Source: Candidatus Izemoplasmatales bacterium (GTDB taxonomy: Bacteria; Bacillota_I; Bacilli_A; Izemoplasmatales; Hujiaoplasmataceae). Taken from it: 19,708 bases of DNA. How positions within the stretch are numbered: the stretch's first letter is position 1; the number at the start of each line of letters is the position of its first letter. The notes beneath the pieces were generated by a model. That model was given only the letters and a program-made list of their open reading frames with translations, was not told the DNA's origin and searched no databases. The stretch spans positions 1 to 19,708 of the forward strand of contig JAQUZK010000005.1 of NCBI GenBank assembly GCA_028691335.1. The letters run 5' to 3'. Shown here in pieces: positions 1 through 7,550 of the stretch. Both the position numbers and the translations under genes were made by a program.

Positions 1-1866
1 TGGTATGAAGTTCAGGAAATGAGTCCGGATACTGTAGAGTATGATAGTAGATATTTTACACAAGATGAAGTAACTGATCACGTAGTTTCAGTTGTAATCT
101 ATCAAGGTGGATATTATTTTGTGGATAGTGAGTTAGAAACAGGTAATAGAACAATTGAAAATGATAAACTGATTATTGTAACAAATGATGGTGAAGAATA
201 TACATTTGAAACAGAAAAGCTTAGCAGTGAGGAAGTACTTGGTTTTTATCAGCCGTTTATTGAACCGTTAAAGATTTTGATTGCGTTGTTGTTTGTCAGA
301 TTCTTAGCTCAAGTTTTGTTTACTTATATTCAAAGAACTACCACTGCAATGATTAACGTTAATATCGTAAGAGATGCAAGAAAAGACGCTATTAAGAGCT
401 TGCAGAAAATGCCAATGTCTTATTTTGAAATGGAACCTGCAGGAAAAGTAGCGAACCGGATTATTAGTGATGTAGGCGGAATGATGGGATTGTTTTCTAC
501 CATAATGAATTTATTGGTTAATGCTAGTTTAGCTGTTATATTTGCTTATATCGGTATGTTTTATTTGAATGCTAAATTAGCATTATTGACGTTTATAATT
601 TTTCCGGTAGTATATTTTTGGTTAAGATTTTTTATACGTAAACTTACAAAAATCGCAGAAAAAGTTAATGAACAAAATTCTATGATAACTGCTCAGTTAA
701 ATGAAATTATCAATGGTATTTCTATTTTACAGATATTTAATTTTAAGAAACAGACAAAAGAAAACTTTAATCAAATTTCATCTGAGTTTATGAAAGAAAA
801 AATGAAAGAATCAAGATTGCATCTGACAATCGGTTGGAATATGATTAGGTTAATCGGAGCTTTAGTTACTGCGACGATTGTGTTATATTTCGGAAATGGA
901 TATTTAACAATTAGTGGATTTGTGGTTACTGCAGGTTTGATATACGCTTATAATGATTATCTTTCAAGGTTGATTGAACCTGTTGGGGTTTTGTTTAGAG
1001 AAATTGGTAATTTCCAACATTCAATAGTTCGTACTGAGAGAATTTTTAAAATTATTGATGGGGAACAAGAAGATGATTCTTTTACGGCAATTCCTAAATA
1101 TGAAGGCAAAATTGATTTTAAAAATATTTGGTTTTCATATAATGAAGATAACCCGGTAATTAAGGGGGTATCTTTTTCTGTCAAACCAGGAGAAATGGTT
1201 GGGCTAGTTGGACACACCGGTTCTGGGAAATCTTCGATGATGAATTTGTTATTGAGGTTTTATGATATTAAAGATACTGACATGGGTCAAATATTAGTTG
1301 ATGATTTAGATATTACAACTTATCCAAAAAGGACTTATAGACAACATATTGGTATTATTCTGCAAGATCCAGTTTTATTTAAAGGTACATTAGCTGAGAA
1401 CATTCGTTTTGGTAAGACAGGTGTTAGTGATGAAAAGTTAGTTTCTATTTTAGTTAGCATCGGCGGAGAAAAACTTTTGGATAAGCTTGAAAAAGGTATT
1501 CAAACAGATGTTAGTCGAGGAGGATCAAATTTTTCAGTAGGTGAAAAACAAATTATTTCATTCGCAAGAGCTGTTGTTCATAATCCTTCTATTTTAATTA
1601 TGGATGAAGCGACCGCAAATATAGATACTGAAACTGAATTAATGATTCAAAAAGCACTTGAGACTGTTGCGAAAAATAGAACGATGATTGTTATAGCTCA
1701 TCGCTTGAGTACGATTAAAAACGCTGATAAGATTATCGTTTTAGAGAATGGTCTAAAAGTAGAAGAAGGAAAACATAAAGATTTGTTAGAAAAAAATGGT
1801 GTTTATGCTAATATTTATCGTTCTCAAGTTAGAATAGAAGATGTAGCTTTAACTACTGATAATTAA
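1..1866 (+). CDS. ABC exporter half-transporter, BmrD/YheH-like subunit (5' end outside window)
   Basis: Fused membrane and ATPase subunit of a type IV (multidrug-type) ABC exporter. The reading frame is open back to base 1, so the ATG at 19 is probably internal and the first membrane helix lies upstream. What remains is about 80 residues of polar, probably extracellular sequence, then membrane helices around 274-330, 490-640 and 820-960, then the nucleotide-binding domain. That domain has Walker A GHTGSGKS (1210-1233), an atypical signature FSVGEKQ (1531-1551), Walker B ILIMDE with the catalytic Glu intact (1591-1608) and the H-loop His (1699-1701). An extracellular insert after helix 1, with the catalytic Glu kept, resembles the BmrD/YheH half of BmrCD-type heterodimers. 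The partner, usually the adjacent gene, would lie upstream. The exported substrate cannot be read from sequence. The gene ends at a terminator and looks unrelated to the sugar locus that follows. Confidence 0.9.
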   Translation, partial: WYEVQEMSPDTVEYDSRYFTQDEVTDHVVSVVIYQGGYYFVDSELETGNRTIENDKLIIVTNDGEEYTFETEKLSSEEVLGFYQPFIEPLKILIALLFVRFLAQVLFTYIQRTTTAMINVNIVRDARKDAIKSLQKMPMSYFEMEPAGKVANRIISDVGGMMGLFSTIMNLLVNASLAVIFAYIGMFYLNAKLALLTFIIFPVVYFWLRFFIRKLTKIAEKVNEQNSMITAQLNEIINGISILQIFNFKKQTKENFNQISSEFMKEKMKESRLHLTIGWNMIRLIGALVTATIVLYFGNGYLTISGFVVTAGLIYAYNDYLSRLIEPVGVLFREIGNFQHSIVRTERIFKIIDGEQEDDSFTAIPKYEGKIDFKNIWFSYNEDNPVIKGVSFSVKPGEMVGLVGHTGSGKSSMMNLLLRFYDIKDTDMGQILVDDLDITTYPKRTYRQHIGIILQDPVLFKGTLAENIRFGKTGVSDEKLVSILVSIGGEKLLDKLEKGIQTDVSRGGSNFSVGEKQIISFARAVVHNPSILIMDEATANIDTETELMIQKALETVAKNRTMIVIAHRLSTIKNADKIIVLENGLKVEEGKHKDLLEKNGVYANIYRSQVRIEDVALTTDN

Positions 1867-1885
1867 AATATTATATAATTTTGTT

Positions 1886-1930
1886 AAGGTGTTAGTGGAT
1901 ATTTAAGTTTTATTTTGCTAACACCTTTTG
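1886..1930 (+). terminator. Rho-independent terminator after the ABC exporter
   Basis: Perfect 10-bp stem AAGGTGTTAG (1886-1895) / CTAACACCTT (1918-1927) with a 22-nt loop and a short T-run. It lies 19 bases after the exporter stop and separates that gene from the lacI region. The loop is long and the T-tract short, so it may leak. Confidence 0.7.
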
Positions 1931-1972
1931 ATTTAAATATAAAATTAAAGAAAAAAATAAATTATTTTTTCC

Positions 1973-1982
1973 TAACCGGTTA
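1973..1982. promoter_or_regulatory. LacI-type operator O1 in the promoter of the first lacI gene
   Basis: Perfect palindrome TAACCGGTTA with a central CG step, typical of LacI-family sites. It sits immediately upstream of an extended -10 element (TGATATTAT, -10 at 1991-1996), so a bound repressor would cover the -35 to -10 spacer. The -35 element is weak. The same palindrome recurs at 3159-3168 and 3214-3223, with a one-base variant at 3105-3114. This suggests autoregulation or cross-regulation by the two LacI proteins. Confidence 0.75.
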
Positions 1983-2030
1983 AATTGTGATATTATAAAT
2001 ATAGATAGAAAAAGAAATGGAGGTAGAATT

Positions 2031-3023
2031 ATGGTAACTATTTATGATATTGCAAATAAATTGAAGTTATCAACCGCTACTGTTTCTAGAGCACTAAATG
2101 GACATGATGATGTGAAAACTTCTACGAAAAATAGAATACTAGAAACTGCTAAAGAAATGGGATATTTACCTAATTCTATGGCGAGATCTTTAACTACTAA
2201 AAAATCTTGGAATATCGGTCTTTTATTTAGTGATGATCAAAATTCTGGTTTCAAACATATTTTCTTCGCAAATGTAATTAATGAGATTATAGATTCAGCT
2301 GCAAAGCGAGGTTATGATGTTTCGATTATATCAGGTAATATCGGGATGAGAAAAACAAGTTATTTAGAACATGCAAGATATAGAATGCTAGACGGTATTA
2401 TTATTGCGACTATTGATACTAGACAAGAAGATGTTCAAAATTTGATTAAAAGCGACTTGCCAGTTGCTTTAATTGACCAAAATTTCAGTGAATCTATTTG
2501 TGTTAACTCAAAGAATATAAAAGGTATAAAGAGTTTAGTTAATCATCTTTATGACAAAGGTTATCGTAAAATCACATATATTACAGGACAATTGGATAAC
2601 TATGTTTCTAAGGATCGTAAAAAAGCATTTTTGGATATAACAAAATCTCTCAATATTTCCAACTTATGTAGCACGGTAGAAGGTGTTTTTACAGATAGCA
2701 AATTAGCTTATGAGTTAACGAAAGATATTATGTCTAAGGAAAATAGACCCGAAGCCATTATGTATCCAGATGATACAGCGGCAATAGGCGGATTAAAATA
2801 TTTACTTGAGAATGGATATTCTATCCCTAATGATGTGGCTATTTGTGGATATGACGGGGTGGAAATATCTCAATTAGTAACACCGAGGTTAACAACCATT
2901 AAACAAGATATTCATAAATTGGGAAGTTCAGTAACATATCTCTTGATTGATGAGATTGAAGGAAAAAAACCTTCACGTAAAACCTGGGTAGATGTTGAAT
3001 TATTGGTTGGTGAAACGACTTAA
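2031..3023 (+). CDS. LacI-family transcriptional regulator (paralog 1)
   Basis: A 330-residue regulator. It has an N-terminal LacI helix-turn-helix (residues 3-24, starting TIYDIA, recognition helix STATVSRALNG), a hinge with Leu54 in ARSLTTKK that would wedge into a central CG step, and a periplasmic-binding-protein-like effector domain (about 60-330) ending in the usual GYDGVEIS and TTI-QD segments. The start is fixed by GGAGG at 2019-2023. An operator lies in its own promoter and a terminator follows, so it is probably a single-gene transcript. By eye roughly half of its residues match the regulator at 3248, including the effector-domain segments YLEHA-YR, GQLDNYV and CVN-KN, so the two are duplicates. 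Family and context suggest repression of beta-glucoside genes relieved by a sugar. The effector is unknown. Confidence 0.92.
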   Translation: MVTIYDIANKLKLSTATVSRALNGHDDVKTSTKNRILETAKEMGYLPNSMARSLTTKKSWNIGLLFSDDQNSGFKHIFFANVINEIIDSAAKRGYDVSIISGNIGMRKTSYLEHARYRMLDGIIIATIDTRQEDVQNLIKSDLPVALIDQNFSESICVNSKNIKGIKSLVNHLYDKGYRKITYITGQLDNYVSKDRKKAFLDITKSLNISNLCSTVEGVFTDSKLAYELTKDIMSKENRPEAIMYPDDTAAIGGLKYLLENGYSIPNDVAICGYDGVEISQLVTPRLTTIKQDIHKLGSSVTYLLIDEIEGKKPSRKTWVDVELLVGETT

Positions 3024-3058
3024 AAAGATTAAATTTTTAACAAGTTTAATCTTTTTTT
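3022..3058 (+). terminator. Rho-independent terminator after the first lacI gene
   Basis: A 12-bp AT-rich stem AAAAAGATTAAA (3022-3033) / TTTAATCTTTTT (3045-3056) with an 11-nt loop running into a T-tract. The 5' arm begins inside the stop codon. It isolates the first lacI gene from the operon downstream. Confidence 0.75.
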
Positions 3059-3104
3059 ATTTTTTATGTTGAAATATAGAAATGAATGTGGTAATCTATA
3101 AATG

Positions 3105-3114
3105 TAAGCGGTTA
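3105..3114. promoter_or_regulatory. Imperfect operator O2 upstream of the second lacI/transport operon
   Basis: TAAGCGGTTA differs from the perfect palindrome by one base in the left half. Its right flank (GGTTAGATTT) mirrors the left flank of the next site (AAATCTAACC, 3154-3163), so the two together make an 11-bp inverted repeat (3109-3119 / 3154-3164). It lies just after a possible promoter, TTGAAA (3069-3074), 17 bp, TAATCT (3092-3097), where it would overlap the start of transcription. Confidence 0.5.
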
Positions 3115-3157
3115 GATTTTATAACTATTTGATATAAAATTTTTTTTATCTTCAAAT

Positions 3158-3169
3158 CTAACCGGTTAG
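3158..3169. promoter_or_regulatory. Operator O3 upstream of the second lacI/transport operon
   Basis: Perfect 12-bp palindrome CTAACCGGTTAG containing the same core as the sites at 1973 and 3214. Its centre is 54 bp from the imperfect site at 3105 and 55 bp from the site at 3214, about five helical turns in each direction. It is the longest and most symmetric of the four copies. Confidence 0.75.
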
Positions 3170-3212
3170 AATAAGTGTTTTCTTTCGTTTTTTTCATTTT
3201 TCTCTTTATTTT

Positions 3213-3224
3213 CTAACCGGTTAT
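3213..3224. promoter_or_regulatory. Operator O4 next to the start of the second lacI gene
   Basis: Contains the perfect core TAACCGGTTA (3214-3223). It overlaps a -10-like TATGAT (3222-3227) and ends only about 12 bases before the Shine-Dalgarno of the second lacI gene. A repressor here could block a short-leader promoter or act as a roadblock to transcripts starting further upstream. Confidence 0.72.
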
Positions 3225-3247
3225 GATTTTTCTGTGGGGTGTTTAAT

Positions 3248-4240
3248 TTGGCTACTATTTATGATATTGCAAAAGAAGCCAAAGTCTCCACAACAACTGT
3301 TTCTAGGGCATTGAATAATCACAGTAGTGTTAATCATAAAACTAGAAAAAAAATTATAGAATTAGCTGAAAAGCATGGTTATCAACCTAATTCTAAAGCT
3401 AAATCTTTAGCTACAAAAAAAAGTTGGTCTTTAGGGGTATTGTTAATTGATGATTCAGATAGTGGGTTAAATCATACACTATTTGCGAATATTATAAATT
3501 CAATTTCTAAGACTGCTTCAAAAAGAGGTTATGAATTAACATTTTTGTCTAAAAATTTAGCTCGTTCAACTGTATCATATTTAGAACATGCAAATTATAG
3601 AGGTTTTGATGGTGTTATCGTAGCTAATACCAATATCAATGACCCACATGTGAATGAGTTGATAAAAAATGTGAAATTTATCGCTTGTATAGATCAAAAT
3701 CATTCTAATGCTATATGTGTTAATTATAAGAATCGTGATGGAATGGAAATGACATTAAATCATTTATTCTCAAAAGGATATAGAAACGTAATATATATTC
3801 ATGGACAATTAGATAATTATGTAACACAAGAAAGATTGATAGGTTTTAAGGAAACAGCAAAAGAGTTAAATATTGAGAGAAAATGTAAATATATTGAGGG
3901 AGAGTATACTAGTCCTCAAAAAGCTTATGATATTACTAGAAGAATTATTAAAGAAGGTTTACCTGATGCAATTGTTTATTCTGATGATTATTGTGCTAGT
4001 GGAGGCTTAAGGTGTTTAAGAGAACACGGCATAAATGTTCCAAAGGATGTTGCGATTATGGGATATGATGGCGTTGAGATTTCTAGTTTAATAACTCCAT
4101 CATTAACTACGATATATCAAGATACTGATAGAATAGGTGAAGTAGTTACAGAAAATTTAATAAATTCAATAGAAAATAATCGATCACATGGGTATATAAT
4201 AGAATTACCAGTCTCTTTAATTCTTGGTGAAACTACATAA
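3248..4240 (+). CDS. LacI-family transcriptional regulator (paralog 2), first gene of the operon
   Basis: A 330-residue LacI-family regulator with a helix-turn-helix at residues 3-24 (recognition helix STTTVSRALNN), hinge AKSLATKKS and a sugar-binding-fold effector domain to the end. The start is chosen as TTG 3248. It gives MATIYDIA, aligns with the paralog at exactly the same length, and has a strong SD (GGGGTG, 3236-3241) six bases upstream. The alternative GTG at 3239 lies inside that SD and would add three residues. The two key recognition residues are Thr-Thr here and Thr-Ala in paralog 1, so both may read the same palindrome. The binding-protein gene follows after 42 bases with no terminator, so this is probably the first gene of the operon and controls it together with itself. 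Confidence 0.9.
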   Translation: MATIYDIAKEAKVSTTTVSRALNNHSSVNHKTRKKIIELAEKHGYQPNSKAKSLATKKSWSLGVLLIDDSDSGLNHTLFANIINSISKTASKRGYELTFLSKNLARSTVSYLEHANYRGFDGVIVANTNINDPHVNELIKNVKFIACIDQNHSNAICVNYKNRDGMEMTLNHLFSKGYRNVIYIHGQLDNYVTQERLIGFKETAKELNIERKCKYIEGEYTSPQKAYDITRRIIKEGLPDAIVYSDDYCASGGLRCLREHGINVPKDVAIMGYDGVEISSLITPSLTTIYQDTDRIGEVVTENLINSIENNRSHGYIIELPVSLILGETT

Positions 4241-4282
4241 CCTATTGGTCTTTTATATAAAAAAATTCTAAAGGAGAGAACA

Positions 4283-5674
4283 ATGAAAAAATTATTTGTA
4301 TTATTAATTGCTTTGACTCTAGGCTTATCACTAGCAGCTTGCGCTGAAAACACTGAAGCCGGAGAGTTAAAGGAAGAAGGAAAAGTACTAAATATTCGTG
4401 TTTGGAATGATGAATTTATCGGTCGTTTCAGAACTTTTTATCCAGGATATTTAGAAACTAAAGCTAATGGACAAGATCTATTAGATGATGGAACAGTTGT
4501 TAATTGGATTGAAGTTGCAAATGATAATAATGGTTATCAAAATGCACTTGATACAGCTTTGTTGAATCAAGATAGCGCAGCTGCTGACGATAAAATTGAT
4601 ATGTTTTTAATCGAAGCAGATTACGCTAAAAAATATGCTAATGATACATATGCAATGGATGTTATTGGTGAATTAGGAATACCTGAACATACTTTATCTC
4701 AGCAATATCAATACACAAAAGATATAGTAACTGATGATTCAGGCATTTTAAGAGCTGTTTCATGGCAAGCAACACCTGGATTATTTGCTTATCGTACTGA
4801 TATCGCAGAAGAAGTTTTAGGTGTATCAGATCCTGAGGATGTACAAGCATTACTAGATAGCTGGGAAAAATTTGATGCTGTAGCTGAAGATATGAAAGCT
4901 GAAGATTATGTAATGATTTCTGGATTTGATGATGCATATCGTGCATATTCTAATAACACAAGCGCTCCTTGGGTTAATGAAGATGGAGAAATCATCGTTG
5001 ATAATCAAATCATTGAATGGATCAAACAAACAAAAACATATACTGACAATGGTTATAATAATCAAACTGGTTTATGGAGTGATGGTTGGTTTAAAGACAT
5101 GGGACCTGAAGGAAATGCTTTTGGATTCTTCTTCTCTACATGGGGAATTAACTTCACACTAAAAGATGCATCAAAAGCTGATGCTGAAGGACCTGAAGAA
5201 GTTGGTAATGGTTTATATGGTAAATATCATGTTATCGAAGGTCCAGCAAGTTTTTACTGGGGTGGTACTTGGTTAGTAGCTGCTAAAGGCACTGATAATC
5301 CTACATTGGTTAGAGATATCATGATGAAAATGACTGCTAATGAAAAAATAGCTACTGATATTACTTTACAAACAGAAGATTATACTAATCATATGGCAGC
5401 TATGGATGCTATTGCAAATGATGAAGAATATGGTTCAAAATTCTTAGGTGGTCAAAATCATATCGCTTTGTTTAACGAATCAGCTTCCACTATTGATATG
5501 AAAAACATTTCACCTTATGATCAAGGTCTTAACGAATCAATTCAACAATCATTTAAAGATTATTTCTTAGGTACAATTACTTGGAATCAAGCTTGGGCAG
5601 CGTTTGAAGAAAAAATATCTACTCTTTATCCAGAATTAGAGTTAAAAACTATACCTGCTGATCCTTTCGCTTAA
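4283..5674 (+). CDS. Carbohydrate ABC importer substrate-binding lipoprotein
   Basis: A 463-residue extracellular solute-binding protein of the family 1 (MalE-like) type. A lipoprotein signal peptide with lipobox LAAC and Cys20 anchors it to the outer face of the membrane. Mature sequence begins at the Cys, followed by an acidic linker. Trp/aromatic-rich stretches, around 5070-5100 and 5255-5275, are of the kind that stack on sugar rings. SD AGGAG is at 4272-4276. Lying between a LacI regulator and two sugar permeases, and upstream of beta-glucoside phosphorylases, it most likely binds a beta-linked gluco-disaccharide or oligosaccharide. The exact ligand is not readable. A strong hairpin follows the stop codon. 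Confidence 0.9.
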   Translation: MKKLFVLLIALTLGLSLAACAENTEAGELKEEGKVLNIRVWNDEFIGRFRTFYPGYLETKANGQDLLDDGTVVNWIEVANDNNGYQNALDTALLNQDSAAADDKIDMFLIEADYAKKYANDTYAMDVIGELGIPEHTLSQQYQYTKDIVTDDSGILRAVSWQATPGLFAYRTDIAEEVLGVSDPEDVQALLDSWEKFDAVAEDMKAEDYVMISGFDDAYRAYSNNTSAPWVNEDGEIIVDNQIIEWIKQTKTYTDNGYNNQTGLWSDGWFKDMGPEGNAFGFFFSTWGINFTLKDASKADAEGPEEVGNGLYGKYHVIEGPASFYWGGTWLVAAKGTDNPTLVRDIMMKMTANEKIATDITLQTEDYTNHMAAMDAIANDEEYGSKFLGGQNHIALFNESASTIDMKNISPYDQGLNESIQQSFKDYFLGTITWNQAWAAFEEKISTLYPELELKTIPADPFA

Positions 5675-5692
5675 AAAATTAAATCCGAAAAT

Positions 5693-5717
5693 TTGTAGGG
5701 GGATTTTCCCCCTACAA
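5693..5717 (+). promoter_or_regulatory. Intercistronic stem-loop between the binding protein and permease genes
   Basis: Perfect 10-bp GC-containing stem TTGTAGGGGG (5693-5702) / CCCCCTACAA (5708-5717) with a 5-nt loop. No T-tract follows, so it is not a good intrinsic terminator. In malE-malF-type operons such hairpins protect the upstream mRNA from 3' decay, so the binding protein is made in excess over the permeases. That role is inferred here from position and shape. Confidence 0.75.
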
Positions 5718-5739
5718 TAATGTATAAAAGGAGTTTGCT

Positions 5740-6693
5740 ATGAAGAATAAAAGAAAAACTAGGATAAATTATGCTAAATGGGGTTATAGATTTGTTATAC
5801 CTTTCGTTGTTGTTTATGTGGTTTTTTCATTAATTCCATTATTATCAACTTTTTTCTATAGTTTTTTTGAGTATTACTTTAAATTCGGTGGTTTAGAAAA
5901 AGTAGGACCAAATTTTAATTTTCTAGATAATTATATCTTGTTATTTACTGAGGGAAAGTTTTTTAAGTATTTTGGAAATACAATGTTAATTTGGATCATG
6001 GGCTTTATTCCACAAGTGATAGTTTCTTTACTCTTAGCTCTTTGGTTTTCGAGTACTAGATTAAATATTAAAGCTCAAGGTTTTTTTAAAACGATAGTTT
6101 ATATGCCGAATTTAGTCATGGCAGCTGCCTTTTCATTACTGTTTTTGAAACTTTTTTCTAACAATGGACCTGTAACTAATTTCTTGTTTGAGAGTAATAT
6201 AATCGGAGAGTCATTTAGTTTTGTCGATCAAAATTGGTCAACTAGAGGTTTGTTATCTTTTATGAATTATTTGATGTGGTTTGGTAATACTACAATTCTT
6301 CTTATGGCAGGTATTATGGGAATAGATAAAGGTATTTTAGAATCTGCTCAAGTTGACGGAGCTAATACAATTCAAACTTTCTTTAGAATTGTTTTGCCAT
6401 TATTGAGGCCGATTTTACTATTTGTTTTGGTTACATCTTTAGTTGGTGGAGTTCAATTATTCGATTTACCGCAAATATTTACAGCTGGATCAGGTGGGCC
6501 TGAAATGGGTTCAATGACAGTTATTATGTACATATCAAGACTTTTAGGTGTAAGTAAACAATATGGACTTGCTGGTGCTGCTTCAACTTTATTATTTATA
6601 ATGACAGCTATTGTATCTTTAGGTTTCTTCTTTATTTTCTATCGTAAAGAAGTAATTCCCAGAAAATCTATAAGGGAAGGTGAAGACAAATGA
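5740..6693 (+). CDS. Sugar ABC importer permease, MalF/UgpA-like
   Basis: A 317-residue integral membrane protein of the CUT1 sugar importer type. About six hydrophobic helices are visible, the first near residues 15-40 and the last near 285-310. The cytoplasmic EAA loop (ESAQVDGAN..., Glu201) couples to the ATPase. SD AAAAGGAG is at 5726-5733. Its TGA stop overlaps the ATG of the next permease (ATGA, 6690-6693), a sign of translational coupling, and shows that TGA is a stop codon in this organism. It pairs with the next gene to form the channel for the sugar delivered by the upstream lipoprotein. Confidence 0.93.
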   Translation: MKNKRKTRINYAKWGYRFVIPFVVVYVVFSLIPLLSTFFYSFFEYYFKFGGLEKVGPNFNFLDNYILLFTEGKFFKYFGNTMLIWIMGFIPQVIVSLLLALWFSSTRLNIKAQGFFKTIVYMPNLVMAAAFSLLFLKLFSNNGPVTNFLFESNIIGESFSFVDQNWSTRGLLSFMNYLMWFGNTTILLMAGIMGIDKGILESAQVDGANTIQTFFRIVLPLLRPILLFVLVTSLVGGVQLFDLPQIFTAGSGGPEMGSMTVIMYISRLLGVSKQYGLAGAASTLLFIMTAIVSLGFFFIFYRKEVIPRKSIREGEDK

Positions 6694-7538
6694 CTAGATC
6701 AAGAGTGAATTTATTTTTACAAAAAACATTTGTATACACCATATTAATAACTATGGCACTTTTAATTATATTTATTTTCTATACATTGCTTGTTAATGCA
6801 AGTAGAACACATGTTGATATTCAAAAAGGTTTTTCAGCTTTTTTTGGGAATTATTTTGGTAAGAATCTAGAAAATCTTTTAGCTAACAATAATATTAATG
6901 TTTTGAATGCAATGAAAAACAGTTTTATTATTGCGACAGCTACGGCTTTTCTTTCTACATATGTAAGTGCATTAACAGCTTACAGTATACATTTATACAG
7001 GTTTAAAGGTCGAAATTTCTTGTTTATGTTTATTCTAGCTGTAATGATGATTCCTTCACAAATCGCTAGTGTAGGATTAATTACAATACTATATTCTATT
7101 GGTTTTGTTGTTAATTATTTTGTTTTGATTGTTCCAGCTATGGCAGCTCCAGCTACATTTTTCTTTTTAAAGCAGTATCTAGATACTATTTTAAATTTCG
7201 AGTTAGTAGAAGCTGCTCGCGTAGATGGCGCTGGCGAAATTAGGATATTTCATACTATAGTAATGCCATTAATTAAACCAGCTTTAGCTATACAATTCAT
7301 TTTCTCGTTTGTTGCATCGTGGAATAATTTCTTTTTCCCGAGTCTTATTATTCAATCCCCAAACAAGAGAACAATCCCTATAGTAATATCTCTATTGAAG
7401 AATTCTAGCCCGGATTCTTTCGACTTAGGGCCAGTTTATATGCTGATGGTATTATCGATTTTCCCAATGATTATTGTTTTTATAATATTCTCAAAACAAA
7501 TTATTAAAGGAATTACACTCGGAAGTGTAAAGGGCTAG
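6690..7538 (+). CDS. Sugar ABC importer permease, MalG/UgpE-like
   Basis: A 282-residue membrane protein and second half of the sugar channel. It has an N-terminal helix (residues 13-32), further helices to the end, and the EAA loop VEAARVDGAGE (Glu174) with the downstream MPLIKPAL segment typical of MalG-type subunits. It starts inside the stop region of the preceding permease (4-bp overlap), with SD GGGAAGGTG at 6673-6681. The cellobiose phosphorylase gene begins 12 bases after its stop. No ATP-binding subunit gene occurs in the operon. Confidence 0.93.
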   Translation: MTRSRVNLFLQKTFVYTILITMALLIIFIFYTLLVNASRTHVDIQKGFSAFFGNYFGKNLENLLANNNINVLNAMKNSFIIATATAFLSTYVSALTAYSIHLYRFKGRNFLFMFILAVMMIPSQIASVGLITILYSIGFVVNYFVLIVPAMAAPATFFFLKQYLDTILNFELVEAARVDGAGEIRIFHTIVMPLIKPALAIQFIFSFVASWNNFFFPSLIIQSPNKRTIPIVISLLKNSSPDSFDLGPVYMLMVLSIFPMIIVFIIFSKQIIKGITLGSVKG

Positions 7539-7550
7539 AAAGAGGTTTAC

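Noticed and set aside
957..1217. Minus-strand reading frame of 86 codons inside the ABC exporter gene
   Set aside because: It is antisense to a clearly conserved ABC ATPase coding region, has no SD and no recognisable product. The same applies to the antisense or out-of-frame frames at 4117-4353, 4662-4946, 4853-5065, 4926-5162, 8255-8536, 9641-9826, 10316-10558, 11677-11862 and 14573-14809.
6691..6693. TGA as a tryptophan codon, as in Mycoplasma and Spiroplasma
   Set aside because: TGA ends the first permease exactly at the ATGA overlap with the second, and reading through meets another TGA within a few codons. All conserved Trp positions use TGG.
7513..7530. Hairpin TTACACT/AGTGTAA with a CGGA loop just before the second permease stop codon
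   Set aside because: It lies wholly inside coding sequence, is only 7 bp, and has no T-tract. It may be chance, although an effect on translation of the next gene cannot be excluded.
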